Counted from the first letter of the stretch, positions 22,975-35,081 are shown. The stretch: DNA of 64,000 bases from Letharia columbiana (GCF_014066305.1 NW_023501037.1:1240501-1304500), one strand, 5' to 3'. Numbers and translations: made by a program. The notes: a model not told the origin generated them from the sequence alone.

Positions 22975-25234
22975 TCAGTCCTCCATATCTTCATCTTCAT
23001 CTTCATCTTCACTTTCGTCATCCTCCTCGGCCTCTTTCAAATAGGTGATGAACTGCTCCGTCAGATCCCTCACTTTTCCCATCTCCCCTTCCGCACTTCG
23101 CTCATTGTCCCACCACTGAAGCAGCCCATCTTCTTCGATGATGTCCGAGTCATACACCTCTTTGGTCACGAACAACAGTAACTGATCTCCATTTGGTCGA
23201 CCAAACGCCTCTTTCTGGAGCAATAGCAAGAAATCCACTTGATCGACTTTTTCATCCACGTCTTTATCGAACATCGTCCGCTCGACAAGTCCTTTATACT
23301 TGCTGAAGACCTCCCTTACAGCCTCGCGCGCACTGATCCCAGATGCATTATCTTCACCACTAAGACTAGACACTCTCTTCATAAAAGCCGCCACGACGGC
23401 CTTGCGTACCTCATGTTGGCTTGCATTTGTGGACATGCGATAGCCATTCAGTTCAAGTATGATAGTGTCAGCGGGGTCCCCTTTCTGTAGGCCATCGAGA
23501 ATGCTCGCGGTTGCTTCCAGATGGAAATCTCGGGTTTCCGCCGCGTCGTCTGAAGGATCGGAACGGAAGCTACTACGGCGGGACGAGTCTCGTATAGGTT
23601 CCAAATCGTCATTCAAGGATGCCAGTGTAGATATAGAAGAAGCGGAGCTGGAAGCTGAAGGATGGCGGTATACGAGACGGGAGGATGCGACGCTGGAGGT
23701 ATCAGAATCCTCAGGGTCCAACCTGTTATCGAAGAAGCTTTCTTGATGTCGAGTGATTTTGCGATCCATCGAGATACCAATGTGGTCCGGCAAGCTCACT
23801 CCAAACGAGATCAATGCTCCAGACTCAATTGTGCAGTTTTTCCCTATTGTGGTCTCGTTGGCTATAATGGCTTCGCGGATGATGGACCCGTCTCCAACAG
23901 TAACATCGTCCCAGATGTAGGCTCCCTCGATGATGACGTTGTTCCCGATCCTGCATCTTCTTCCGATGGTACTTCCAGTGATTATACTGTCCTCCCCTAT
24001 ATTGGTTTGACTGCCAATAGCCGTCTTCTTAATCGACGTCGTCGCAACCACGACTGCATCTTCTTGATACACCTTGCCTTTCCTAAAGCGATAGCTCTGA
24101 TCAGGCACAAGGTTACTGTCGGGACAAAGGGGGTAGACCCATCGTCCCATAATGTCCTTACTGATGGCGTTGTACGCGCGTAAGCTCTTGACTCTAGCAG
24201 CGTATTGGTTTGTCACGATATATGTGTGTATGGTCTTCCCGTAGGTCTCAAAATCTTTCAGCACTCCATGTAGAAAACTTTTGCGTAGGGATTGGAAATC
24301 GAAGTTGTCGCTCCACTGTGCCAGAACATCAAGCGTGCAGATGTCTATGTGGCAATCAATGAGATCATCCCGAACATCGATTTCGGCATTAGATGTAAGC
24401 AATTCCGGATCCAGGGTGATATGTCTGCTTCTACCCCTGCGACTACCCATCTCCTCATAGTAAAGGCATCTTTCCGCACCCGGGTCGATGACGAATACTG
24501 GTCTTGAGCCTTTGCTCTTGGTCCTATGGCCAGTGCCCGCTTCCCGGAGCACCATTGTCATGATAGCGTCTTTATTCTTTTCTCGGCGTGCTCGATGCTT
24601 TGCCAAAGCGGGTTCAATGGACATGTTGGAGACCACATCACCAGAGACAAGGAGGAAGTCGCCTGTTATGAGGTCGCGATTATCTAGATCGCGCATTGCG
24701 TCGCCTACAGAACTTGCGGTGGACTTGAGCAATGTCAGAGCGCGGAAGGGAGATGACTTGAGTTTCCATTTCGAGGCGCTGTAGGAGAGATACGAAGTCA
24801 GCGATAAGAAGAAGCGATTGACATTGTGGAGAAGTTCACCAGATTCAATGGTGGAAAATGGCTCACTTAATATAGTCTTCAACTTGGTCCGCATGGCTCC
24901 CACAGTATACGAAGACATCTTGGACGCCGGCATTGGCGAGGAACTCGAGAGTATATTCAATCAACGGGGTATTGGTGAGAGGAAGGAGACACTATGCGGT
25001 TAGTAAAAACCTATGCGGATATATATGAATGGATTGGAATCACTCTTGGACGTTCCTGGGTAAAAGGTTTGAATCTCGTCTCAAATGAGTCGGCAAGAAC
25101 CTATAATGTGTTCAGTCTAATTGTTTCACTTACGCAAGACAAACACTAACGACTGCCTGTAATGACTCTTCCCTCTGGTCTTCTTGCGGCTTTTGTTTTG
25201 CCTTTGCCGACTTGGTTGTATTCTTTGGGGGCAT
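22975..25234 (-). CDS. gcd6: Translation initiation factor eIF2B epsilon subunit
   Basis: This is the catalytic subunit of the guanine-nucleotide exchange factor for eIF2, a control point of translation and of the amino-acid starvation response. Exons 25234-25151, 25100-25044, 24991-24867 and 24778-22975 encode 689 residues; the introns are 50, 52 and 88 nt, the second with a perfect TACTAAC branch. The N-terminal nucleotidyltransferase-like domain carries LADSFETRFKPFTQERPR and IEYTLEFLANAGVQDVFVYC. The left-handed beta-helix follows (hexapeptide repeats TAIGSQTNIGEDSIITGSTI, IGNNVIIEGAYIWDDV). The C-terminal W2/HEAT domain catalyses exchange, and the tail is acidic (EDDESEDEDEDEDMED). All expected parts are intact. 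Confidence 0.95.
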
Positions 25235-25836
25235 CACTACAGCAGCACTTTCTGTAACTTTATAGCTCTAGGGTGGAATTATCTTAAAGTACCTTAGCTT
25301 AAGGACGGGATATGCACAATCTTTTGCGTCACCGTGCCGGAGTATCTTCGGTTAAATGGTTTGGCATGGATCTAGATTCATGACGGAAAGTGTTCCTCAC
25401 GAGTCCAGAACAAAAAGACCTCAAGGCCTGGATTTCTTATAGAGCAATACTTAAATCAACGACCCCTCGCTCTTCATTCCCCAATCCTTCTCCTCAAGAG
25501 AATTACTCATTTTGCAGATAGCTCAAATAGACTCGAGTCATAATGCATTCTCGTCGACCTGCAAATCCTACATCGAGCGCTTTCTCGACCTGACAGCCAA
25601 CCCTCTTCTTCTAGGATGGCTCCATGAAATTCACAGAAATGAAGACCCAGACTCATCACGCCACGCTGCCAAACGAAAGCCTTAGAGGATCCCCGAAAAT
25701 CGCCTTTTTATCACTTTTGCACATCTGCTAATATATGCAACATATCATTGTTAAATGGCCATCGCAATCTTTAAGACAACATCGATGCAACTTTGCAAAA
25801 ATCAGAAAGCTGTTCACGGACAAGGGTCACACTGTG
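25235..25836. other. Intergenic between eIF2B-epsilon start and SKN7 stop
   Basis: About 600 bp holding the eIF2B-epsilon promoter and the SKN7 3' region. I see no other gene. Confidence 0.45.
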
Positions 25837-28156
25837 CTATCGGGGCCGGCCTGGGTGCATTGGGTTCATTCCTAGAGGGTTTGACTGGTCGTACATCCGT
25901 TGACGTTTGGGATCACTCGATATGTCTTCACCTCCGATCTCTGAGATCTGTCTTCGGTGCTGCATCTGCCGTGGAGCACCGAGAGGCGTGTGAGGAGTTT
26001 GAAATTGGACCGGACTTTGCTCCTGACTATATCCGGCATGCATAGGGTGCATGAACTGATGTGGTGTGGCTGCGTGAGTAGGTGAGATGCCAGTAAATTG
26101 TCCTGGCGATTGCCAGTTCGATATAGTTGACGGTGACTGAGCTGGAGAGCTTTCGTCTTTTAAAGACTGTGCAGCGGAACTTTGGGGTATCGAAGACCCT
26201 GGATGAGGCGCCATCGGCTCCATCCCATCTGCCATGTGCTTTAAATGCCCCAAATGCTTCTCGAGCATGTTCAAAAGACCTTCCTTGGTAAAAGGCTTGG
26301 GGAGGACATCGTTCATACCTGTCTCTTCGTCAAGACTCTGTGTTGAATTGACAAGCAGACTACTTACCGTGTTGGAAGTACATGGAGATATCATCACTGC
26401 GTATGTTTGAAGTCATGGCTATGATTGGGGTGTGATCAAATTGCCGTATCAAATGTGTTGCGGAAACGCCATCAAGGTTCGGCATAATTATATCCATTAG
26501 CACCAAGTCATACTTTGAACCTGCATTCATTTTGTTGACGGCCTCCAACCCATCGAACTACAACCATCAGCATCTCCCAAGAAAATCCACTTTCGACAAC
26601 AACTCACAGCACTGTCTATCGCGCAGCGAAAAGAGTACAGGAATTTGCTTCCAATCCTTCGACAGGTTGGGTCGTCTTCAACGAGCAATATTTGAGGAGC
26701 CCTAACCCAGCCCGGATCGACCTGCGTACTCTTCTTCCGGGCTGCTGGCGCGGACATTCGCGAGTCTACGGCCTCGTTTTCTTTCGATGGCATGGGATAT
26801 GGTATATTGTGGATATGCTCGCTGTACATTGGATCGATACCGTTCGATTGGCCGACAGGATAGACTATGGCTTCTGAATCTCCATGGAGTTTGGCATAAT
26901 CCATTGATGAGCTTGAGCCAGCGGATGTTGGCGCCCTTGCATGAACGCGAGACCCATCTGGAGGTGGAGTGGACATCACGCCATTCCGATTGTGCAGATC
27001 CGACATGTGCTCCAAATTCTTGTAGTTCAACTGGACATCGGCATTGAGATCGTGCAGCAATTTTGTTGCATGCTGCAATGGCGAAGCGGGCTCGTCCTCC
27101 AGGGGAGAAATCTGCTGCTGTGCCGGGTCCACGTTAGCTGGCGGTATGTTGTTGTCCACGGTGTGTGCGAACGGTCCTCCGATCTTGCTATCCCGTCTTT
27201 GCCTTGCATCTACAGAATGCAGGTAGCTCATTACATTTTGCATTACGTGTTCATGATTGACAACCGTCTTTTGTACATTCATTAGCTCTTGCGTAAGTAT
27301 TGAGTGATGTATATTGAGTTCCTCATAACGCTGCTGGAGCTGTTGAAGTTGCTGTTGTGTGGCTACTAATTGAGTGTTCACAAGATCCATTTGTTGGGTT
27401 GGAGCTGCCTCTTCGACGACCTGGGGTGGTTTCCGGGGTGCTGGTGCTTTTCGCCGGATATTGTCCAACGAATCTTTGTTGTTCGCCTTGAACTCAGGAT
27501 GCTTGAATTCCCAGGCCTAGGATCATCAGCCGTGAAGCAGACGCAGTATTCATATAGTCCACTTACACCTGAGCCGTACGGAGAATGCCCACTCTCTTCA
27601 TTATTGTGTCGCACCTTGTGGAAGTCATACTTGTTGAGCTGGCGCACGAAGCTGGCGAAGTTGCTATGTTTGAAATGTTTGGGAAGGATAGACTTGGTGA
27701 ACCTTTCATTCTGCGCAGGGAGTCAGCTAGAGCGATTGGTGGGTGGTGTCCATTTGCTCGCACCTCAAGTACTACGAAGCTTCCGCCGTCATCGCCCCAC
27801 CGGACGACTTGAGAGTATGACGGGTCCTCCAGCATTCTTATCGTGTCATTAGCATGATGCTGATGGGAGGAGGGATGATTGTATGAAGGCAGGCGTACTT
27901 GTAAAGCTTTCGCACCTGGACACGAGTGAGCAGGTCGCTATTGTCAGGATGGTGGATAGGCGAAGAAGTAACTTACAAAATCGCTGGAGCTATTTGCGCT
28001 CCCACCGCCAATACTCTGCCGGTCGTCCATGTTATCGTCGAAGCGCATTGGATCGACTGGATTGGCGAAGGGAAAGTAATGGGCGATGGGGATGGTGATT
28101 AACTGCCCTCTCTCGCTTTCTCTGTCCCCGGCATCTGGGAGAATAATGGTGGACAA
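25837..28156 (-). CDS. skn7: SKN7-type transcription factor (HSF domain plus response-regulator receiver)
   Basis: Skn7/Prr1 is the nuclear output of the fungal His-Asp phosphorelay and activates oxidative and osmotic stress genes. Exons are 28156-27977, 27915-27899 (17 nt), 27836-27764, 27710-27567, 27516-26608, 26557-26368 and 26318-25837. The HSF-type DNA-binding domain reads [50 protein letters not shown] and YDFHKVRH, and a coiled coil follows. The receiver domain has [14 protein letters not shown] and [13 protein letters not shown] (phospho-acceptor Asp in LMD), with the conserved Lys in [11 protein letters not shown]. The tail is Gln/Pro/His-rich. The length is about 664 residues from 28156; ATGs at 28048 or 28030 may be the real start. 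It diverges from a peroxiredoxin gene. Confidence 0.93.
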
Positions 28157-29085
28157 TTAGGCTCGAGAGCTAAAGTAGGCAAGCGTGAGCGCGGGGCAGG
28201 TGGCGATTGAATCACTTTCATTCAGTGCGTGTGTATCTACACGACTCATGAGCGCAACGATTTCTACAATCGCTTCCTGAAAGAGTCCTGCTGCATCAAT
28301 ATGCATCAATAATGCATCAACAATGCATCAATTGATTGTGGATTGCACCGGCCAGGATATCTTTCGAGGCTTGAATTATCGCTCTCCCCATGTCATTTCA
28401 CGCGTCGAATTGCCGGTAGCAGTATTCCATTTGATTCAACGCTGAATCTAGCTAAGGTAGGTAGGTAGGTAAGATATCAGAGGACTACAAATTTACATAA
28501 CATGTCCATCTCATGCCGCAATACACACTCTCCATGTTCGCCCTTGCTTAAATTTCCCTCCCACGCATCTCACTCAAGTACCAAGTATTCATCCAATCAG
28601 AGGAAAGGCGGAATCGATGGACTTGATAGATTGGTATCAAGCGGTTGGTAATCCTCTGTCGGTGATTGAATGCTTCCATTTCGTGCATATTTGGGAGGCC
28701 TAGCCCTCACACCGTGTGTCCCGGTCAAAGCTTTAAACCTTGGATGTATGCCCGATCTCGACATGGAGCCTTTTTTGAGGCAAAGCTAGAGAGCAATCTT
28801 CATCTTGGAATGGACCTACCGTAACCCGTCAATCACTGTAGACCCATAGAGATGAGCTGCGACCCGGCTTTGGACTGAGGATTAGATCTTGCGTGCTTGG
28901 GTTCTCGACTGCTCCCGGTAAGCTGGTACTTTAAGCTGGTAAGAGTACGGTGGACTATTTTATTCTTTACGCATACGGCAAAAATTCGGCGGAACTGCGG
29001 AAGCAGAACGATAACCCACCCTTGCGTCCGAGGGGTCATTGTCTTTCCTTCCTATCAACCACTCAAGACAAACATAGACATATCT
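28157..29085. promoter_or_regulatory. Divergent region between SKN7 and peroxiredoxin
   Basis: This 929 bp region serves both genes. It contains four closely spaced ATGCATCA-like units (28292-28331), a GGTA microsatellite at about 28453-28470 and one TTCnnGAA heat-shock-element-like site at 28274-28281. Whether HSF or Skn7 binds there is not shown by sequence. Confidence 0.4.
28292..28331. repeat. Short tandem-like cluster of ATGCATCA units
   Basis: Four imperfect copies of an ATGCATCAA unit lie within 40 bp upstream of SKN7. It may be a chance microrepeat or a factor-binding cluster. Confidence 0.5.
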
Positions 29086-29902
29086 ATGCTCAGCACTCGA
29101 AGCATAGCTCGAACACTTCTTCAATCAACATACAAACCCATCCGAACCTTCCATCAAACACTCGCCAACATGGTCAAAGCCGGTGATTCCATCCCCAATG
29201 TCGACCTCGTCGAAGGTTCCCCTGGTGATAAGGTCAACCTGTCCAAAGAGCTCGCCTCCGGCAAAGGCCTCATCATTGGCGTGCCAGCAGCCTTCAGTAA
29301 GTACACTCCTCAACCAAGCTTGAACATAGTCAATAGCTCCCTAGTCGTGAGACTTACGCTTACCGATTAATAGGCCCTTCTTGCTCGGCCACTCATATCC
29401 CTGGCTACATCGGCAGCGACAAGCTCAAGAATGCCGGCAAGGTCTTTGTTGTCTCGGTCAATGACCCATTTGTGTAGGCAGTCCTGTGCATTGTGTCCTT
29501 TCCAGTGATGTTTTGGACGCTGATGCCTGTTTAGCATGAAAGCCTGGGGTGCAACCCTTGACCCAACCTCCAAGACTGATGTATGACATCCTACCCTCAT
29601 CCTGTCATCCGCTCCCAACTTATTTTAATATTCAAACACAGGTCCGCTTTCTTGGTGATCCGTCCGGTCAATTCACTAAGGACCTTGACCTCTCGTTTGA
29701 GAGTGCTGCTGTCTTTGGCCAGGATCGTAGCAAGCGTTACGCATTGGTGGTTGAGGATGGCAAAGTGAAGAGCGCTCACGTGGAGCCCGACAACACCGGA
29801 GTCAATGGTAAGCTGGACAAAGCTTCAGAAAATATCACTCAAGTCAGATACTAACTTGCATACACAGAGTCCGCTGCTGAGAAGGTCCTCGGCAACCTCT
29901 GA
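29086..29902 (+). CDS. Peroxiredoxin of the Prx5/PMP20 type, one-cysteine
   Basis: These enzymes reduce hydrogen peroxide and organic peroxides. Exons 29086-29296, 29374-29473, 29535-29580, 29642-29807 and 29868-29902 encode 185 residues; the last intron has a TACTAAC branch. The peroxidatic cysteine is in AFSPSCSATHIPGY (Cys74), followed by VFVVSVNDPFVMKAWG and RFLGDPSGQFTKDLDLSFE. It is the only cysteine in the predicted protein, so no resolving cysteine is available within the chain. The first 28 residues (MLSTRSIARTLL, TYKPIRTFHQ) look like a mitochondrial presequence, and a second ATG at 29170 (MVKAGDSIP) would give the cytosolic or peroxisomal form. No PTS1 tripeptide is seen; the protein ends GNL. 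Confidence 0.92.
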
Positions 29903-30079
29903 GCGCCACATCATCATCAGATCGCATTCACTGAACCGGGACAGCACCGGGAGACGTGATATAATAAGGACCGATACGAGTAATGAATTGCATGAAACAG
30001 AAGGGTATCATGTGTTTACAGCTGAGTCGCAAAACAGCTAGAGATCCAAAAAGCTCAATAGAAAGCCTCGCAAAAGCTC

Positions 30080-31603
30080 TCATGATCCGTCCGACAAAGG
30101 CTTTCCCACCTGCGGTGAACTCTGCAATATGACTATGCCAAATGGATCCCTGTCCCTCTCACTGCACTCTACCAGCACATCTTCATCCTTCAGCGCGTCC
30201 TCCCACTCCTCCGCTAAATCCCAATTAGTGTCGACCTCCCCCTTCACCTCTTCCCTAACTTTCTTCCACTCTTCCTTAAGCACCGCTGTAAGCTTGTCTT
30301 TCAGCACGCTGCTCAGGAAGCCTCTTTCGGTATTGCTGTGGAACAGTGTGACCACACATTTCCCCTTCTCCGTCGCAGCCAGCGCGTCATGATGCGACAA
30401 CTCCCCAGTGAAGAGCAAATCCGCATCCACATCCTTGAGGACAGAGTGACCGGAGCCAGCGCATATGCCGACAGAGCGTATCTGGATATCCTCGACCTGC
30501 TGTGTCTGAGGTATGGCAACGGGGAATCCTTTCGGCGAGCCAACGCCATGGGCAATGCGCTCGATGAGATGAGTGAGGGGTTGAGGCTCCTTGAACTTTA
30601 CCAATCGGCCCATGCCCGCTCCGCCAAAGCCCTCAACGCCCTTGATCGCATGGATTACGTTGCGTGAATGACCCGTCGTTGAGGGCGAAAGATCTGTCTT
30701 GTCGAGCTCAGCGGGCTTTGGATAGGTTGGCTTTGAGTATGTGCTCTGGCGTGGGCCCATCGAGGGTCGGCCAGGTCGTTTCTTCGCTTTTGGCCCCGGG
30801 GCTTTCTCCCTGTCTGCTGACTCCTCGCCACCCCCTTCTCCTCCCACTTCTTCTCCCCCCGGTTTACCGTCTGCATCCTTGCCTGCGGCATCTGTGATTC
30901 CACCCTCTGGCCTTGCGGTATGGGTCTCCGGCTCCGGCCCTGGTAGGGTTCCTGTAACGATGTCCGCAAGCCAATCGCCTAGGCCTCCCGGAGCTGCATC
31001 AACCGCTGTATGTGGGCTATAGACCTATAGCACTAGTATCAGCGATAGCATGGTGATGACTGATAAGGCTTGCCGTACGCTTATACCCTCGAGTGCGAGC
31101 CGTAGCAGGGACTGTTGCTGGGTGTCTGCCAGAGTAAGAGCCTTGAAGCCCTTGAATATGATAGGATCTTGACTCAGTCAGAGCGTTGTTTGAGAGCCAT
31201 GTCCCTAGACGAGCATACGGTATGAAACAACGACGCAATCCTTCCGCTCTATAGCCTCATCGGCAACCGCTTTCGTAAGATCGATGGTGAGGAGGACAGA
31301 GTTCATCTGACGTCTTATGGGATCAAAGGGGGCCTCTAGGAGTACTTTGCATCTTGTCAGGGCATGTTTTCGAACGGACGGCAATTAAAAAGACCAACAT
31401 CCAGTGTTATCGAAGCTCTGATCAGCCAATGCTTCAGGATATCTGCAAATAAACAAAGCATCAGCCTATCGCTCGCGCTAAACGGGACGCGCCTGATCAT
31501 ACAGCTTTCTCATGGAGCTGATTACAGCGCGAGTGAAGGGAGAGGCCTTATCGGTGGTATAGGTACTCATCTTTGCTGCTTGGACAAAGGCTCTGCGAAG
31601 CAT
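30080..31603 (-). CDS. NIF3 family protein (GTP cyclohydrolase I type 2 fold)
   Basis: NIF3 proteins are conserved dimetal-binding proteins; the yeast member interacts with Ngg1, and the activity is uncertain. Exons from the internal start are 31570-31503, 31442-31399, 31344-31219, 31167-31079 and 31024-30080, giving 423 residues; an upstream in-frame ATG at 31603 adds MLRRAFVQAAK, a likely mitochondrial presequence. Family blocks are FTRAVISSMRKLYPEALADQ, SFDNTGLLLEAPFDP, VVVSYHPIIFKG (metal-binding His), SVYSPHTAVDAAPGGLGDWL and ICAGSGHSVLKDVDADLLFT followed by GELSHHDALAA. Between the two halves lies a low-complexity insert of about 80 residues rich in Gly, Glu, Lys and Pro. Confidence 0.9.
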
Positions 31604-32254
31604 GAACGCAAAGTCAACAAGCAGGTCACCAGACGGAGCAAATGAATCGAGGCCCAACAGATCGACGCGGGTAAATTTTGCTGGTAGTGGTAGCGAATCC
31701 CAAGTCTTGGCAGCACATGTACCCCGGGCGTGGCCGCTTTAGCGAGTGAGGTAGCTGAGCAGGGGGTGACGCGACACCCACACTCCGTGATAATCACTCT
31801 TCGACTCTCACTCTTGCAATACAAAACGACAGAAATGTGCCCCCAGCTCTGTCAGGGCTCGCTCGAGGCTACCGCTCTGAGGGTAAGCAGGAGGTGATAC
31901 GGTACCCCACCCTGGTGGTTCTCTACGTCGCACTCTACCTAGGTAATGAGCACTCAACGCTCGTCCCTCTGCTCGTCCTTCTACTCACCCACCCCTAACG
32001 TTTGAACACCTAGAAGCGTCGTCTCTCGCACAGTCTAGTCCAGATGCCGTTTAAAAGTAAATTCCCCCTGTGGGTAATACTATCGGTGTAGTATTCAATA
32101 ATGGGGATCGTGAGAATCATAACCCTCCAATATAATTCCACGACGAGAGCTCTGACGGAGAAGATTTTGCTATCAATTCTTACGCTCCTAGTATTCTCTG
32201 AAACTCTCGCTATAGAAAACCTCTTCTCAAAAGCGCTAATCCTGCGATGCACTT

Positions 32255-32369
32255 AGCTCGTCCCTCGCTAAGTTACGATTATCACACATACTGGTTGTTG
32301 TGGTGGCGTAAATTCAATGTGAAAACGGGTTTTGCGTATGGCCGAGTAGCACTTAGCGAGGGACGAGCT
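32255..32369. repeat. Perfect 19 bp inverted repeat, possible MITE or hairpin
   Basis: Arm 1 (32255-32273) and arm 2 (32351-32369, ACTTAGCGAGGGACGAGCT) are exact reverse complements with 77 bp between them. A truncated direct copy of arm 1's core sits 290 bp upstream. No clear target-site duplication is visible, so mobile-element status is unproven. Confidence 0.6.
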
Positions 32370-32742
32370 CAAAGCGTGGCACGATTACTTGATCATATAT
32401 AAGGTGATCAACTGATGTTGATTTCTTTTTCTCCGCTCTGCGTACCACCCATTCAACGCATTCAACGACCCTGCTCCGTCCATGCCTTCACTGCCTTCAT
32501 GGTTCTTGCCGCATAGGGTGCCTGAGCTTACATAAAGGCTTCGACCGGGAAAGGCACGCTACAATCCATTGCCTCGAGTTACTTCGTCACATCTATATAA
32601 TATATGTATTTTAATTATATAAGAAAATATTTAGAGTTTGATATATATTTTTTAAATATAAATATGATTTTTTTAAAAATTAATTCAAATTAAGTAAATT
32701 AATATTAAGATCAAATATTCACGCTTAGGACTTATAATAGTT

Positions 32743-32802
32743 ACCTACTTTAATATATTCTAAGACTGTTGTACCTACTTTAATATATTCTAAGACTGTT
32801 CT
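32743..32802. repeat. Two-copy 30 bp tandem repeat
   Basis: The unit beginning ACCTACTTTAATATATTC occurs at 32743-32772 and 32773-32802, differing only in the last two bases. It lies at the end of the AT-rich block. Confidence 0.85.
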
Positions 32803-33032
32803 GCCTTCAGATATTGAGATAATGCCAAGCCGGCGTTAAGCCGCTTATCGTCGGCTCGACACCCACGCCGAAAGTCAAGTTCACGAAAATTTGCAAAGTT
32901 CCTACCTTTCCCAAAAAAAACATCCTTATCCCACCAACGCCCCCAAGTGCAACAGATCTATAACATCCTGGTAGCTGGCTATTCACTCGCCGGTGCAACA
33001 GTCGTTTGGAAAACCCTCACGCACTGTCCAAA

Positions 33033-35081
33033 ATGGCACCCAAACAGAAAATCTGTCTAGCTTACAGTGGTGGGCTTGACACCTCCTGCATCTTAAAGTA
33101 TCTCCTTGAGGCACAGTATACTGTCGTATGCTTTTTGGGCGATGTCGGGCAGGAGGAAGACTGGGCGGCGGTGAGGGAGAAAGCCATGAAGTAAGTGCAA
33201 TTTCGAGACCTCCTTCAATCCCGAGGGCTTATCTCGGCTTGTTAGTCTGCAATATAGATACTGACACCAAGACTTTCAGAATCGGTGCGGAAAAACTAAT
33301 CATACGAGATGTTCGAAAAGAGTTCATTGAAGAATTCGTACGGATCCATCGCTCATCTTAAGCTGATGCGACCTCCTGACGTGTTGAAAGTGTTTCAGAG
33401 CTATCCAGTGCAATGCCCAGTACGAAGGCCGATATTTGCTGGGTACCAGTCTTGCTCGACCCGTGATATCGAAAGCTCAGATTCAGGTTGCCAAAGAGGA
33501 AGGTTGTGACATCGTGAGCCATGGTAAATATCCAGCTTTTTTCCCTCTGTGTCTGGATTCGGCGCTCTTAAGAGCATTGCTAGAAGACCACCGCTTACTT
33601 TGAGACCTTTCACAGGATGTACAGGAAAGGGTAACGACCAAGTGCGCGTAAGTATTTGAAGCTAGTTGTTGTCTGTCAACATCTTTTTGAAGATGGCGAT
33701 TCAACGATAACAGTACTGACTGTCGAAGTTTGAACTAGCTTTCCATACCCTTGCTCCAGGCATAAAAATTATTGCACCGGCAAGTATCCCTCTACCTTTT
33801 GCTTCATCCTTGGGACATTCCTCTTCAATTCAACTTCAGAGTGGTAATACTGATTCCAAGAACTACGTCAGTGGAGAGACCCGGCATTTTTCGAGCGTTT
33901 CCAAGGCCGTAACGATTTACTTGACTACGCCGAGAAGATGGGCATTCCCGTCACATCTACTAAGGCTAAGCCATACTCAATGTAAGTATGATGACGACGC
34001 TCATTCCATCACATCTGCACTCTATGGTCTTTTGTTGTTGTCCCAGGAGACGATCATTTGACCTCAAGATAGGGACGACAACATAGCTCATTGCAGCTAT
34101 GAGAGCGGACAACTAGAGGATCCATCACGACCTCCTCCTGACGGCATGTGGACACGCACCGATGACCCCTTGACGGCCCCAAATACCCCGCAGGAGGTCA
34201 CCGTTCGCTTCGAGAAGGGCGTCCCTGTCAAGGTCAGCTCAGAAGGCAAGGAATGGACGGATAGTTTGGATCTTTTCAATGCTCTGAATACCATTGGCAA
34301 AAAGCATGGCATCGGTAACAAAGGCGCCCTCCTCAAATTTTCTCGCCTTTACTAATCGTCACTACAGGAAGGATTGATATAGTCGAGAATCGGTTCATCG
34401 GAATCAAATCCAGAGGGTGCTACGACTCGCCGGCTATGACAATTTTACGTTGGGCGCATCTTGACCTCGAGGGGCTCGTCCTTGATGGTAGGGTCCGAAG
34501 TCTTCGCGACCAATTTGTTACCCAGTACGTCCTCGCTGGCCTCTGGGCTTTTACAGGTTTCCAGAGTTGACTTCTATCCTAGCAGCTGGACTGAGATCTT
34601 ATACAATGGACTGTAAGTTATAATCATCAAGTAATCATTTTCATCGCTGACTCTTCGCGATGCAGCTACTTCAGCCCCGAAAGAGAGTAAGTCGCCACGC
34701 ACTTTTCCCTCCATTTTAGGATGCTCTATTCTCGATCACCGCTCCGGAACTGATAAGACTGACTTGGACTCTGCACAGGTTCGTAGAGAACAGTCTTCTC
34801 TTCTCTCAGCAACGCGTCGTAAGTTTCCCCGCGTCGTTTTAATCTCATCAGCTCATGCTTTATAGAATGGCGAGGTCAAGGTCCGACTTTACAAGGGCAA
34901 CTGTGACATAATGGGCCGAAGCTCAGAGACTGAGAAGCTGTATGATGAGTCCGAGTCCTCGATGGACGTATTGAATTTCGACCCTGTGGACACAACCGGA
35001 TTCATCAACATCAATGCTATCCGTTTGAAGAAGTACGGACTTGCGAAATTGGAGGAGGGAAATGATCTGGCGAAAGCTTGA
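33033..35081 (+). CDS. arg1: Argininosuccinate synthase, 12 exons, probable 8 bp loss in exon 3
   Basis: The enzyme joins citrulline and aspartate with ATP in arginine synthesis. Exons are 33033-33190, 33280-33337, 33409-33523, 33616-33647, 33729-33779, 33872-33981, 34073-34314, 34368-34524, 34583-34612, 34666-34686, 34779-34818 and 34866-35081. Motifs include the ATP loop [69 protein letters not shown] and [20 protein letters not shown]. Intron 5 is GC-AG (donor GCAAGT at 33780). Orthologues have a PAIQ-type segment between exon 2's EEF and CNAQYEG. Here the expected acceptor (33398) puts exon 3 out of frame, as if one of two CTATCCAG copies were lost. An AG ending at 33408 restores frame but omits about six residues. 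The gene may be functional with a deletion, or recently broken. Confidence 0.85.

Larger units (their letters stand above)
31604..33032. other. Gene-poor region with repeats and an AT-rich block
   Basis: No supported gene is present in 1.4 kb. It holds a 19 bp inverted repeat, a related GCTCGTCCCTC motif at 31959-31969, an AT-rich block at about 32580-32740 and a 30 bp tandem duplication. The composition suggests an old, mutated mobile-element footprint. The last part is the promoter of argininosuccinate synthase. Confidence 0.5.

Noticed and set aside
32010..32252. A short minus-strand frame ending at the inverted repeat, considered as a transposase fragment
   Set aside because: No transposase motif (no DDE or helix-turn-helix signature) could be recognised.
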